A stretch of DNA of 64,000 nt from Propionispira arboris (GCF_900109225.1 NZ_FNZK01000016.1:61035-125034); one strand, 5' to 3'; counted from the stretch's first letter, positions 16,568 to 26,157 are shown. Made by a program: numbers and translations. The notes: generated by a model from the sequence alone, not told the origin.

Positions 16568-19500
16568 TCAATCTGTTTTTTCTTTATTTTTCTTTACACG
16601 AAACCATGAAGCATACATGGTAGGTAAAACCAGTAACGTCAAAATGGTTGCAAGGAACAATCCGCTGGCAATTGCTACTGCCATAGGTCCCCAAAACGTA
16701 TTGCGAATTAAAGGAATCATACCTAAGATAGCTGCTACTGCCGTAAGCATGATTGGGCGAAACCGCAAAACTGCAGAATCAATGATTGCATCCCATTGTT
16801 CTTCACCATCAGCAATATGTTTTTGGATCTGATCAATGAGAATTACCGCATTCCTGATAATCATCCCACTTAATGCCAAAATACCAAGTTCAGCCACAAA
16901 CCCCATAGCTTGATTTGTGACGAGCATACCGATACTGACACCAATAAGGCCCAAAGGAGCTGTCATAAGCGTCAAGAACATTAAGGACATACTTCGAAGC
17001 TGGAACATCAACAATGTTATGATTGTAATAAGCATAATAGGGATTGGCACCATAAGGAATTTCATGGAATCATTACTATTAGCTAAAGCACCATCAACAT
17101 CGATTGAATACCCCATTGGTAAATCTGCACGGATAGATTGTGTAGATGCATAGGCCTTCTGTGTTTCATCATTCGCTGTACCGGAAATAATATTCGCGCG
17201 AATGGTAATTGTCGGTTCTAAATTACGCCGCCAAATTAAGCCATCTTCCGCATCATAGCTTATTTTAGCAATCTGTTCCAGCGGCACATAACCGCTTTTG
17301 CCAAGATAAATTGGAATATCTTTCACTTTTGCCAAGTCTGAACGGTCATCATCTTTTAGTTTAAAAACAATATCAATCGTTCTATCTTTCTCATAATACT
17401 CCGCCACAGATGCTCCGGAAAGCTGCGTATATAAAGTTTTTGATAAATCCTCTCCCGTAATGCCCAGGTTACGAAGTTTATCCTGGTCCACCGTAAGATG
17501 CATCACCTTGCTTTTTTCATTCCAATCATAATTGATCTGCTCAATATTAGGGTTCTGCGCCATTTGTTCGCTAACCCTGCCGGCGATTTCACGAACTTTT
17601 TCATGATCATAGCCGGAAACGCGCAGCATAATTGGGTAAGCTGCTGGCGGACCCGTTTGAATGAATTTTATATTCCCTCGAACATTCGGGAACTTCATAT
17701 CAAGTTGTTCATTAATTTTTGCGGTAAGTGCCTTACGCGATGCAACATCTTTCGACACAACCACAAATTGCGCATAGTTTTTCGCTGGCAAAACAGGTTC
17801 TGTCGTGAGCACAAAACGTGGTGCACCTTCCCCCACATAATATGAATAGTTTTTAATATCACCAGTTTCCTGATCGAGAAAATCAGCAAAACGTTTTGCT
17901 TCGTTTTCGGTCGACTTAATGGATGACCCCTCCGGCAAAGTCATTTCAACAATAATTTCCGGACGCAAAGATGGTGGGAAAAATTCCTGTTTGATAAACT
18001 GCATCATATAAACAGATATACAAAAGCTTACCAAAGTCGCCCCAAGAATCAGTTTGCGATGATCCAAACACCAAATGAGAATTTTTTTAAATATTTTATA
18101 AAATTTACTTTGATAAGGATCAATTTTGCCATCTTCTTTTTTATGAACCTTAACCTTAATAAGCTTATAGCCAAATAGTGGTGCCACCATAACCGATACC
18201 ACCCAGGAAATAAGCAGCGCTATACCGATAACTGGAAACAATGCTTTGGTAAACTCCGCTGCCATCCCCTTCGAAAAAGCGACTGGTATAAAGCCGGCAC
18301 AAGTAATCAAGGTACCCGTTAGCATTGGCATAGCCGTTGCTGAATAAGCATAACAGGCGGCGCTGAAACGATCACAGCCTTCTTCCAGTTTAACGCTCAT
18401 CATTTCAACCGCAATGATAGCATCATCAACCAAAAGGCCCAACGCTATAATCAAGGCCCCAAGTGATACTTTTTGCAAATCAATTGACATAATCTGCATA
18501 GCACAAAAAACACCGGTAAGGACAAGTGGAATACAACAGGCTACCACAAGGCCCGTACGCCAGCCCAGGCTCAAAAAGCTGACAGCCAAAACAATAATAA
18601 TTGCCTCCCGCAACGTACTGACAAAATCACTAATAGCGTCTTTAACAACGAGCGGCTGATCGGAAACTGGATTGATCTCCAGTCCCAATGGTAAATCTTT
18701 TTTGACATTCGCAACAATATTGTTTAAGTTGTCACCCAGTGTCAAAATATTGCCACCCGATTCCATCGACACAGCAATCCCGATTGCTTCCTGCCCATTA
18801 TAAAACATTTTCGGTTCGGCAGGTTCGACATAACGCCTGTCCACCGTTGCAATGTCTGCCAAACGAAACGTTTTGCCATTCCCCCGAATCGGCAAATTGC
18901 GAATTGCTTCAATATCATCAAACATGCCAGTAACACGCATATAGACATTATCCGTTGATGTTTCGATCATTCCCGCGGGTGTCACTGCATTTTGTGTTTT
19001 TACAGCATTGGCAATCGTATTGGCATCAATACCAAGCTCAGCCAATTTATTATTAGCAATTTCGATATAAACTTTTTCCGGCTGTTCGCCGACCAGTTCT
19101 ACTTTTTTTACATTCGGCGTTTGCAGCAAAAGACGGCGAATTTTTTCTGCCTGCTGCCGCATTTCTTCATATGAATATCCATCTGCCGTCAACGCATAAA
19201 TCGAACCATATACATCATCAAATCGATCATTAAAATACGGACCAGCTACACCCTCTGGCAAATCTTGTTTCATATCGTTGACAAGATTGCGAACTTCCAG
19301 CCAGGTGGATCGAATCTTATCAGAATCGACATCCTGACGCAGCGTTACATAGATTACCGATGAGCCAGCTCGTGAATAACTTTTTACATAATCAAGACCT
19401 GGCGTATCCTGTAATTTTTTTTCAATTTTATCAGTAATCTGTTCTTCCATCTGTGATGCCGTTGCCCCTGGCCACGCAACGTTGACAATCATTTGCCTGA

Positions 19501-19633
19501 TAATAAATTCTGGATCTTCCATCCGACCAAGTCTCATATAGGAAAAAATCCCCATGACAAATACAACAATAATGAAATACCAGACGAGTGTTTTATTGTT
19601 TAATGAAATTTCACTTAAATTGAATTTTTTCAT
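16568..19633 (-). CDS. RND-family efflux pump inner-membrane permease
   Basis: This 1021-residue AcrB/HAE1-type permease has twelve predicted spans and two large periplasmic loops. The N-terminal MKKFNLSEISLNNKTLVWYF and LGRMEDPEF are typical. TM4 carries the proton-relay aspartates in LLVDDAIIAVEM (about residues 405-416). It is the divergent HAE1-like branch found in Firmicutes and Bacteroidetes (LNNKTLVWYFIIVV), often annotated only as RND permease. It overlaps the adaptor gene by 4 bp. No TolC-type outer-membrane channel gene is in the cluster, so that partner must be elsewhere. Confidence 0.93.
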   Translation of the reverse strand: MKKFNLSEISLNNKTLVWYFIIVVFVMGIFSYMRLGRMEDPEFIIRQMIVNVAWPGATASQMEEQITDKIEKKLQDTPGLDYVKSYSRAGSSVIYVTLRQDVDSDKIRSTWLEVRNLVNDMKQDLPEGVAGPYFNDRFDDVYGSIYALTADGYSYEEMRQQAEKIRRLLLQTPNVKKVELVGEQPEKVYIEIANNKLAELGIDANTIANAVKTQNAVTPAGMIETSTDNVYMRVTGMFDDIEAIRNLPIRGNGKTFRLADIATVDRRYVEPAEPKMFYNGQEAIGIAVSMESGGNILTLGDNLNNIVANVKKDLPLGLEINPVSDQPLVVKDAISDFVSTLREAIIIVLAVSFLSLGWRTGLVVACCIPLVLTGVFCAMQIMSIDLQKVSLGALIIALGLLVDDAIIAVEMMSVKLEEGCDRFSAACYAYSATAMPMLTGTLITCAGFIPVAFSKGMAAEFTKALFPVIGIALLISWVVSVMVAPLFGYKLIKVKVHKKEDGKIDPYQSKFYKIFKKILIWCLDHRKLILGATLVSFCISVYMMQFIKQEFFPPSLRPEIIVEMTLPEGSSIKSTENEAKRFADFLDQETGDIKNYSYYVGEGAPRFVLTTEPVLPAKNYAQFVVVSKDVASRKALTAKINEQLDMKFPNVRGNIKFIQTGPPAAYPIMLRVSGYDHEKVREIAGRVSEQMAQNPNIEQINYDWNEKSKVMHLTVDQDKLRNLGITGEDLSKTLYTQLSGASVAEYYEKDRTIDIVFKLKDDDRSDLAKVKDIPIYLGKSGYVPLEQIAKISYDAEDGLIWRRNLEPTITIRANIISGTANDETQKAYASTQSIRADLPMGYSIDVDGALANSNDSMKFLMVPIPIMLITIITLLMFQLRSMSLMFLTLMTAPLGLIGVSIGMLVTNQAMGFVAELGILALSGMIIRNAVILIDQIQKHIADGEEQWDAIIDSAVLRFRPIMLTAVAAILGMIPLIRNTFWGPMAVAIASGLFLATILTLLVLPTMYASWFRVKKNKEKTD

Positions 19634-20724
19634 TGGTCATCACCAGACATTACACGAACTTCTTGATTATCTCGTAATTTATGCACCCCGGCAATCACGA
19701 CGACGTCCTTATTTTTAAGCCCTGACGTCACCTTCACTTGATTGTCACCAAATGATTCCACAGTAATATCCGTCAAATGAACGAGGGAATCATCATCAAC
19801 TACCCAAACTTGCGGCTGTGCACCCGTCTGATAAATAGCTGATAAAGGCAATAAATATAAATAATTGCTATCTGTGCCTGTTGCATTGACCGCATTCACG
19901 CTCGCCGTCATTCCTAACTGAATAGATTCCGGTGGTTCTAACAAACTAATACGAACTTTATAGGTACGCGCTACACTATCTGCCATAGGAGATACTTCAC
20001 GAACTTTCCCCTGCAGCTGCAAGTTATTCATGGCCCAAAAACCAACTGTAACATCTTTGCCCACTGACATATCCTGAACACGATTTTCTGGTACATTGAT
20101 TTCCACTTCAAGTTCATTCGTTTTTATGAGAGTAAGGACACTTTGTCCCGATGCTACAACCTGTCCCACTTCTCCATTTAAAGCTGATATGACTCCGTCA
20201 CTATCCGCAATTAAATCCGTATACCCAAGCGAATTACTGTTTTGTGCATACTGTGCCTGCGCCTGCTGATAATCTGCTACTGCCGCATCATAAGAGGTTT
20301 GATATTGATCAATTGTTGATGCACTGATTGCCGCTTCATTATAGAGCTGCTGATACCTGGCAAGATTGGCCTGCGCTAAATTAAGCTTAGCCCGGGCTGC
20401 TTCGACTTGAGCTGCACTCATATTAACACTTTGTGCAACATCTTTCGCATCAAGCGTCATAAGGATATCACCGGCCTTCACCCGACTGCCAAGCTGCACA
20501 TTCCGTGCAATGATCTTACCACCAACCTGAAAAGCCAAATTACTTTCATAGCGACCACGTACTTCACCTGAATAAGTTGACGTCTCAGCTCCGTCTCCCA
20601 GTGAAACCATCTGTGTTTTCACCATAGGCGGCACCGCTTGTTCTTCTGCTTTTTTCCCACATCCCGAAAACAATAGAATGACGACAAAAGCAATCAACCA
20701 CAAAGAATTATATTTATTTCGCAT
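19630..20724 (-). CDS. RND efflux periplasmic adaptor (membrane fusion lipoprotein)
   Basis: This 364-residue protein has a lipoprotein signal ending in LLFSGC (about residue 22), then the barrel-sandwich halves around a coiled-coil hairpin (about 95-150, AQVEAARAKLNLAQANLARYQQLY) and the beta-barrel domain. This is the order of AcrA/MexA-type adaptors. It bridges the pump and an outer-membrane channel. AAAGGAG precedes the ATG. It is co-transcribed with the pump (4-bp overlap) and downstream of the MarR gene. Confidence 0.93.
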   Translation of the reverse strand: MRNKYNSLWLIAFVVILLFSGCGKKAEEQAVPPMVKTQMVSLGDGAETSTYSGEVRGRYESNLAFQVGGKIIARNVQLGSRVKAGDILMTLDAKDVAQSVNMSAAQVEAARAKLNLAQANLARYQQLYNEAAISASTIDQYQTSYDAAVADYQQAQAQYAQNSNSLGYTDLIADSDGVISALNGEVGQVVASGQSVLTLIKTNELEVEINVPENRVQDMSVGKDVTVGFWAMNNLQLQGKVREVSPMADSVARTYKVRISLLEPPESIQLGMTASVNAVNATGTDSNYLYLLPLSAIYQTGAQPQVWVVDDDSLVHLTDITVESFGDNQVKVTSGLKNKDVVVIAGVHKLRDNQEVRVMSGDDQ

Positions 20725-20801
20725 AAAAATCTCCTTTCAAAATGATTATCAAATATGGAATCTATCCTATTTCTATCAACAAAACGATATTGCACAATCA
20801 A

Positions 20802-20823
20802 GCTATATAAGTTGCATTATATA
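20802..20823 (-). repeat. Fragment of the dispersed repeat (copy E)
   Basis: The minus strand contains TAATGCAACTTATATAG, identical over these 17 bases to the outer end of copy A (1849-1866). It lies between marR and the adaptor gene. Only this end is present. Confidence 0.5.
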
Positions 20824-20825
20824 TG

Positions 20826-21263
20826 TTAAATTTTATCCAAATCGGCACTATACGCTTTTTGTGATAGATAATGGAAGCCCTGCAAAACAATTTCTACGGT
20901 TTTCGAGTCTAATCCCTCACTCAAAAAATCAATCCAGCGACAAACTACATTACGCAGGAATTCTTCCTGTTCATTTCCTTTTTCTGTTGTATAAATTCGT
21001 TTGATCCGCTTGTCCACTTTACCTTGTACGCGTCGTACATAGCCTTTCATTTCCAGCGATTTAATCGTCCGCGCAACGACAGCTTTATCAACGAACATTA
21101 ACCCTGCCATATCCTCCTGACTTACTCCCTCATGATCATAAAGGTTCAGAATCAATACATATTCTGAAAATGTAATATCCAAAGGCTCACAAGCTTTCAC
21201 AATATACGCCTGCGAACGACGATTTAATATACCAAACCAACGACTTGCATTTCTATAATCCAT
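20826..21263 (-). CDS. MarR-family transcriptional regulator
   Basis: This 145-residue protein has a winged helix at about residues 30-100 (VSQEDMAGLMFVDKAVVARTIKSLEMKGYV, then the wing QGKVDKRIKRIYTTEKG), framed by dimerisation helices. It is the first gene of the efflux cluster with the same orientation, so it very probably represses its own operon until a ligand binds. GGGGAGG precedes the ATG. The palindrome at 21281-21295 is a likely operator. Confidence 0.92.
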   Translation of the reverse strand: MDYRNASRWFGILNRRSQAYIVKACEPLDITFSEYVLILNLYDHEGVSQEDMAGLMFVDKAVVARTIKSLEMKGYVRRVQGKVDKRIKRIYTTEKGNEQEEFLRNVVCRWIDFLSEGLDSKTVEIVLQGFHYLSQKAYSADLDKI

Positions 21264-21280
21264 AGTTTCCTCCCCAGATG

Positions 21281-21295
21281 GTTGATTTAATCAAC
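21281..21295. promoter_or_regulatory. Candidate MarR operator
   Basis: GTTGATTTAATCAAC is a perfect 7-1-7 palindrome 18 bp upstream of the marR start, the usual place and size for a MarR autoregulatory site. Confidence 0.6.
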
Positions 21296-21342
21296 TTAAT
21301 TGTAACAAACAATTCACCTAATTACAATCATTTACGTAAAAA

Positions 21343-21372
21343 TAGCCGCTGAAGCAACTGCTTCAACGGCTA
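21343..21372 (-). terminator. Terminator after M20 amidase
   Basis: TAGCCGCTGAAGCA (21343-21356) pairs with TGCTTCAACGGCTA (21359-21372) with one wobble. T5 follows on the minus strand. Confidence 0.85.
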
Positions 21373-21383
21373 CAATCTAATAA

Positions 21384-22634
21384 TTATACAGACTGCTTCC
21401 AGCTAAATTCTTTTTGTGACAATTTACAGATAACTTGATAGAGCACATCTGTCGCTGCTACAATATGTTCCATCGATGCCGATTCAGCTGGATTATGGCT
21501 AATGCCGCCTTTACATGGAATAAAGATCATTCCAGTCGGAGCAAAAGCAGCAAGGTGCATCGCATCATGTCCGGCACCGCTTGGCAGCTTCATATAAGAA
21601 TAGTCTGCCTCTTTGCAGATATTGATTAAGGCATCCTGCACCATTTCTTGAATGATGACAGGAGTTTCATTGACGATTGTTTTAATATGGACTGGAATAT
21701 CCCGCTGTGCGGCAATTTCTTTTATCTTTGGCAAGAGCAGCTTTACCATATGAACTTTTGCTGGCATAGATATGCTGCGAATATCAACCCCAAGCTCAAC
21801 ACGCCCTGGTATGACATTCATGACACCAGGCGAAACTTGAATCGCGCCCACTGTACCAACAAGCTGACCCTTGGCTTCTTTAGCCAATGTTTCGACCAGC
21901 AAAATGATTTCGGCTGCCGCACATAAACCATCATGCCGCAAGTGCATCGGCGTGGCACCTGAATGATCCGCATCACCTGCCAATATTATTTTTAAGCGAG
22001 TTGGTGCAGCGATGCCGGTAACGATCCCAATTTGTTTACCAGCCGCTTCTAATAGTTTACCTTGCTCAATATGGATTTCTATAAAAGATTTAATTTTTCC
22101 CGTATATTTTGCTGTAGCAAGCAAAGCAGGATCAAGACCCCGATAACGCAGCATATCAGCAAGTGAAATCCCCATATCATCAACCAAAGCATCCAATTCC
22201 GGGCTGGTTAACGTACCGCAAAAAGCTCTGCTGCCAAGATTTGCCGCGCCAAAACGACTGGATTCTTCCGCCATAAAAACAACAACTTCTAATGGGTTTT
22301 CACTGACAAAGTTATTTTCATTGAGCCAATTAATTACTTCAATTGATGCCAAAACTCCCATAACACCATCAAAGTTCCCACCCTTGGGAACACTGTCAAT
22401 ATGAGAACCAAACATAACTACATCTGCTGCAGGATCTGAGCCTTCACGACGACCGATTAGATTACCAAACGAATCGCTGCGAACAGCAAGACCAGCTTTT
22501 TTCATCAAACCGATAATAAACTCACGCGCCCGCCAATCTTCATCTGAAAAAGCCAGTCGTGTAATGCCGTCTTCTGTATCCGTAAATTCTTTCATAGCAT
22601 TAAAATTATGCAATAATCTTTCTTGTGATAACAT
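21384..22634 (-). CDS. M20-family Zn-dependent amidohydrolase (N-carbamoyl-amino acid hydrolase/allantoate type)
   Basis: This 416-residue enzyme belongs to the hydantoinase/carbamoylase branch of M20 peptidases. Metal ligands are visible: GSHIDSVPKGGNFDGVMG (His and bridging Asp, about residues 82-99), VVFMAEESSRFG (Glu pair, about 119-130) and IEIHIEQG (about 188-195), plus a late His in GAGHDAMHLA. It would cleave N-carbamoyl amino acids or ureido acids in purine or pyrimidine breakdown; the exact substrate is open. The ATG at 22634 is chosen because AAGGGG lies 7 nt upstream; longer in-frame starts have no ribosome site. No catabolic neighbour fixes the substrate. Confidence 0.88.
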   Translation of the reverse strand: MLSQERLLHNFNAMKEFTDTEDGITRLAFSDEDWRAREFIIGLMKKAGLAVRSDSFGNLIGRREGSDPAADVVMFGSHIDSVPKGGNFDGVMGVLASIEVINWLNENNFVSENPLEVVVFMAEESSRFGAANLGSRAFCGTLTSPELDALVDDMGISLADMLRYRGLDPALLATAKYTGKIKSFIEIHIEQGKLLEAAGKQIGIVTGIAAPTRLKIILAGDADHSGATPMHLRHDGLCAAAEIILLVETLAKEAKGQLVGTVGAIQVSPGVMNVIPGRVELGVDIRSISMPAKVHMVKLLLPKIKEIAAQRDIPVHIKTIVNETPVIIQEMVQDALINICKEADYSYMKLPSGAGHDAMHLAAFAPTGMIFIPCKGGISHNPAESASMEHIVAATDVLYQVICKLSQKEFSWKQSV

Positions 22635-22898
22635 ATCCATACCCCTTTTCCTTTGCCAAAATGTGCTTGTTGCCCACCGTATATGGTAATAAAAAATACA
22701 TCCATCCTGTTTATATTGTTTACACAAAAGAACATTTTCTTAGGCCTTAAGTAGTGGCTTATTCTTGTATCATAGCACATCTATATCAAAAATCACATAT
22801 CGAAACCAAAAATCTTAACAGACAATTTACATTACGATAACATGCCAGCTTGGCAAAATCATTATAATGAAAATAGATATATACAGGAGGTAGATGCA

Positions 22899-24062
22899 AT
22901 GAATCCATTCTTTACTTTTGCGAACCAAAAATGCAGTCGTAAAAATTTTTTGCAAATATCCATCGGAGCCGCAGCAGCTGTTGCACTTATGAAGATGCCC
23001 TCTTTATCGGCAGCTGCACAAATTGAGTTTACCCCGATTCCACTTGCCCAATGCCCTACTGATCCTTTGATCATAGCGCAAAAATCACAAAATGTTCAAA
23101 ACGCTTATAAAAAAGTTCTAACTTTTGTTAATAAAATTACCGATCGGACTTTACGAGAAAAAGTTTTAGCTATCATTCAATATCCGGCACCAACGGTAAT
23201 GGAACAATATACCAGCAATAGTTCTGTTGAAAGAACGTATCAAAAATTATTGCAGAAAAAGCTTGTCGATCCAGCCATTATCACTTGGGAAACTTTATTC
23301 CCACCGTATCAAAAACCAACAAAACCGGTTCAGCTTTTTATATCCGCCCCCGGCAGCGGCTATAGCAGCCACCATTCTTATCCTGGTGGGCTTGCCATAC
23401 ATACTGCTATTAATCTAGGTATTGCGGATGCCATCTGTAGCATCTACCAAGATACTTTATCCTATGAAGTGAATCGTGATGTTGTCCTGGCCGCAGAAGC
23501 CTTACATGATTTGGCCAAGCCATGGGTCTTTCAATGGAATACAGACGGTTCCTGCCTTAAAGAATTAACAATCGCCGGCACTGGTTCCCACCATATATTA
23601 AGTATTGCGGAATCCATCCATCGCAAATTGCCTGCAGAAGTTATTGTAGCGCAGGCTTGTGCCCATAATCATCCGGGTACACCAAAAGACGAAGCCGATG
23701 TCGTCAGCTGGATTCAATCTAGTTCGATTATTGCTGGTGTTGACCCTGTTGCGTTAGGTTTATTAGCACCTGATGGCAAGACCCTTCCACTCCCGCATAA
23801 ACAAGAAGGTTATATCACGCATCTTGGGGATCATGATTTTGTAATCAGTGTTCCTGCCGCACAAAACAGTATACAATTATTAAAAAAATTAGCACAAACT
23901 GATTACGGGATGAGTTCAACTGACCTTGAAACCATCCGTTTCAATAAATTCCGCAACTACATTGGAGCCCAGCTAAGTTTTATGCAGTTAAACCACACGG
24001 CTGCATCTCCCGATCCTTCGGCTGGCATAAAAAACCTCGTCGCTCAGGTTATTACAAAATAG
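22899..24062 (+). CDS. Exported HD-domain hydrolase-like protein
   Basis: From the ATG at 22899 (AGGAGGT 8 nt upstream) the protein has 387 residues. The N-terminus CSRKNFLQISIGAAAAVALM then SAAAQ resembles a twin-arginine signal but has RK in place of RR. The core (about 140-290) shows HD-superfamily metal ligands: YPGGLAIHT, EALHDLAKPW (the HD pair), GTGSHHILS and AQACAHNHPG. HD proteins are usually cytoplasmic phosphohydrolases, so an exported one is unusual. Nothing nearby suggests the substrate. It is monocistronic and convergent with the HutP-family gene. Confidence 0.75.
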   Translation: MNPFFTFANQKCSRKNFLQISIGAAAAVALMKMPSLSAAAQIEFTPIPLAQCPTDPLIIAQKSQNVQNAYKKVLTFVNKITDRTLREKVLAIIQYPAPTVMEQYTSNSSVERTYQKLLQKKLVDPAIITWETLFPPYQKPTKPVQLFISAPGSGYSSHHSYPGGLAIHTAINLGIADAICSIYQDTLSYEVNRDVVLAAEALHDLAKPWVFQWNTDGSCLKELTIAGTGSHHILSIAESIHRKLPAEVIVAQACAHNHPGTPKDEADVVSWIQSSSIIAGVDPVALGLLAPDGKTLPLPHKQEGYITHLGDHDFVISVPAAQNSIQLLKKLAQTDYGMSSTDLETIRFNKFRNYIGAQLSFMQLNHTAASPDPSAGIKNLVAQVITK

Positions 24063-24077
24063 TTTTTGCCTTTCGAC

Positions 24078-24128
24078 AAAAAAAATCAGTGGATTCTGTA
24101 TCCCCCATACAGAAACCACTGATTTTTT
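24078..24128. terminator. Bidirectional terminator between HD protein and HutP-family gene
   Basis: An A-rich arm ending in AATCAGTGGATTCTGTAT (to about 24100) pairs with ATACAGAAACCACTGATT (about 24107 onward). T-runs are present on both strands. Confidence 0.93.
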
Positions 24129-24555
24129 ATATTTCTTTAATGGACCGATGTGCAAGCCCCACACAAAGTTCATTTAAGTTAAGCACCCCAACGCTCATAT
24201 AAATCGCTACGCAAAGATGTTCCCCATAACGAGCAATACCAATCTTCCCGCCAACATTAAAACCGATTGCTTTCATTTTCACCTGTTCAAGTGCCGCACT
24301 AGCAGCACCCGCAACCGCACCAGCACCGATATGATTTTCCGGCACAATTTCCTGACGCTGTGCAGCGACCACAGCTCGTTCAATAATTTTGACGATAGAA
24401 TTCACGAATTCGCCGCCAAAATCAACCGCAGTGGCTTTTATTGCTTTATTTGCCAGGGCTTGTTTAATCTCATTTTCTTCTTCACGGCTGGCCGTCACAG
24501 CAATTTTAAGGGCTGCCCGGCCAACATCAACGCTCGTAAATTTTGACGTCTCCAC
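24127..24555 (-). CDS. HutP-family RNA-binding regulator
   Basis: The 142-residue product resembles HutP-family proteins of Clostridia and Negativicutes: AALKIAVTASREEENEIKQAL near the start, GGEFVNSIVKIIERAVVAA in the middle and GGKIGIARYGEHLCVAIYMSVGVLNLNELCVGLAHRS at the end, echoing the IG...L..VG..H end of Bacillus HutP. Bacillus HutP binds UAG-containing RNA with histidine and Mg2+ to prevent termination; binding by this homologue is inferred. The start is GTG at 24555, 6 nt after AAAGGAGG; the ATG seven codons upstream lies within the ribosome-site region. It overlaps the end of the symporter gene by 29 bp, so the two are one operon. Confidence 0.85.
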   Translation of the reverse strand: METSKFTSVDVGRAALKIAVTASREEENEIKQALANKAIKATAVDFGGEFVNSIVKIIERAVVAAQRQEIVPENHIGAGAVAGAASAALEQVKMKAIGFNVGGKIGIARYGEHLCVAIYMSVGVLNLNELCVGLAHRSIKEI

Positions 24556-25990
24556 AAAATGCCTCCTTTGTTTCATTATCTTCTATTCCTATTTGTGCCG
24601 GTTTTTTAATTGGTTCTGAATCAAATACAGCGGTCAAAAGGAATGCAGCTGTGCAAATAATCCATTCAAAATAAATAGGGTGTCCCAATACTTGAAGTTC
24701 AGGGAATATCCCCCATATAACAAGTCCAATAAGACCAACAACCGTCGTATAAAAAGCAGAACTTTTGCGGCATAGCTGCGGCATAAAAACAGTAAATAAA
24801 AACACTACGGTAAATGCCGTTGTCAAACTAAGACCCGCCAGCATTGTTTTGAGAATCCCCACCGCATTAAATGCGAGCCATAACGTCCCCAACCCCAATA
24901 CTAAAATGATAATTCGATTAACCTTGATAAACTCTTTATCGTTTATATTCGGTTTAAAAAAACGTTTATATATATCCTGTGAAACGAGAGTACCTGCCCC
25001 CAAAAGTATCGTACAGGCTGTTGATACATCTGCAGCCCACAGTGCTGCCAGCGTAACACCCGAAGCAATCGGATCTAAACTCATAACGACTTGCGGCAAA
25101 GCCATCGTTGGATTCACATCGGGAAACTGGACCTTGGCGGCAAGACCTAAAATAGCGCATAAAAAACCAATTGGGAAAATCAAAATCCCACCCCAGATAA
25201 AGCCGCGTCGAGCTGTTTTTTCGTCTTTCGCCCCACAGGCGATTTGCACAGTACCTTGTAATGTAAGAGCTTGCGTTGACATGACACAAATCCAGCCAAC
25301 TACCACAGCCATTCCCAGACCGCCCAAAGGGCTGAGCCAGCCAAAATCAACGGGTGGAAGCTGTTCGACAATATGGCTAAGCCCACCATTATTATACAAA
25401 ACCATCGCCGTCGAATACAAAATACCAATATAAATAAGCGCCACACTCATAATATTCGAAAGCCCCGATGACCACAACCCACCAATCAGTGTTATACCGA
25501 TAAATACCACCGCACTGGCAATCATGCCTCCCTGCATGGTAAATATATCTGGCATAAGCGAAGATAAGATTGCTCCGCCCGCTACATATTGTAAAGAGGT
25601 AATAACCAATAAAATAACGGCAAGACCGACCGCACTGATCATACGTCCTCGTTTATCATAATATCGCTCAAAAAGTTCCGGGATTGTCGAGCAGTCTAAG
25701 GCCCGATATTTTCCCGCAGCAACTACGCCCATAATGACAGCGCCAATTGCCCAGGCAGCATTGTACCAGCCCGCCGCCAAACCAACACTGATTGCATTTT
25801 CAGCAACACCTACCGTAGAAGCAGCCCCAACTGCCAATCCAGTTACATTAAAGGCAATCAGCGTCACCGTAAGTTTTCGCCCTGCGAACAAATAATCGGC
25901 CGAACCTTGATCCGCACGATGTTTTACATAAAAACTAATTCCAAACAAAAATGCAATATATACACAAACAATTATAAATTGAATAGACAC
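24527..25990 (-). CDS. Sodium:solute symporter (SSS family)
   Basis: This 487-residue integral membrane protein has about 13 hydrophobic spans. The N-terminus YIAFLFGISFYVKHRADQGSADYLFAGRKL and the segment VTGLAVGAASTVGVAENA match the SSS family; ALWAADVSTACTILLGAGTLVSQDIYKRF is the conserved TM8-9 region. The substrate could be an amino acid, pantothenate or another small solute. The start is GTG at 25990 with only a weak G-rich ribosome site. It is transcribed with the overlapping HutP-family gene behind a UAG-rich leader. Confidence 0.9.
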   Translation of the reverse strand: MSIQFIIVCVYIAFLFGISFYVKHRADQGSADYLFAGRKLTVTLIAFNVTGLAVGAASTVGVAENAISVGLAAGWYNAAWAIGAVIMGVVAAGKYRALDCSTIPELFERYYDKRGRMISAVGLAVILLVITSLQYVAGGAILSSLMPDIFTMQGGMIASAVVFIGITLIGGLWSSGLSNIMSVALIYIGILYSTAMVLYNNGGLSHIVEQLPPVDFGWLSPLGGLGMAVVVGWICVMSTQALTLQGTVQIACGAKDEKTARRGFIWGGILIFPIGFLCAILGLAAKVQFPDVNPTMALPQVVMSLDPIASGVTLAALWAADVSTACTILLGAGTLVSQDIYKRFFKPNINDKEFIKVNRIIILVLGLGTLWLAFNAVGILKTMLAGLSLTTAFTVVFLFTVFMPQLCRKSSAFYTTVVGLIGLVIWGIFPELQVLGHPIYFEWIICTAAFLLTAVFDSEPIKKPAQIGIEDNETKEAFCGDVKIYER

Positions 25991-26122
25991 AGCTATCCCC
26001 GCCCTTCTACCATCCTACACAAATACAGACATCAGTCGCTATATTTGAAACTACAAAAACTCACCAGCTCCTGCCACCATCCTACACTGCTACAATGATC
26101 CTCCTTTTGGCAGATCTATATT
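25991..26122 (-). promoter_or_regulatory. UAG-rich leader of the symporter/HutP operon
   Basis: On the minus strand the predicted 130-nt leader contains eight TAG triplets, two of them in an identical 12-nt direct repeat GTGTAGGATGGT (26009-26020 and 26076-26087 as the complement). It also has an orphan strong ribosome site AAAGGAGG (complement of 26100-26107) followed after 4 nt by TTG TAG, a start-stop pair. HutP proteins recognise spaced UAG triplets, so this leader is a natural target for the HutP-family protein of the same operon. The RNA is poor in C and no strong terminator was found. Confidence 0.5.
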
Positions 26123-26128
26123 CTTTGC

Positions 26129-26157
26129 ATTATATAAGAAATAGACTCAAACTTCAA
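26129..26157 (-). promoter_or_regulatory. SigmaA promoter of the symporter/HutP operon
   Basis: Minus strand: -35 TTGAAG (26157-26152), 17-bp spacer, -10 TATAAT (26134-26129). Transcription would begin near 26122. Confidence 0.65.

Noticed and set aside
24765..25433. 222-codon plus-strand frame opposite the symporter gene
   Set aside because: Antisense to membrane-protein codons, basic and Thr/Pro-rich, no start context.
26009..26087. Two identical 12-nt repeats as a CRISPR remnant
   Set aside because: Only two short copies, no spacer-repeat periodicity and no cas genes; better explained as leader motifs.
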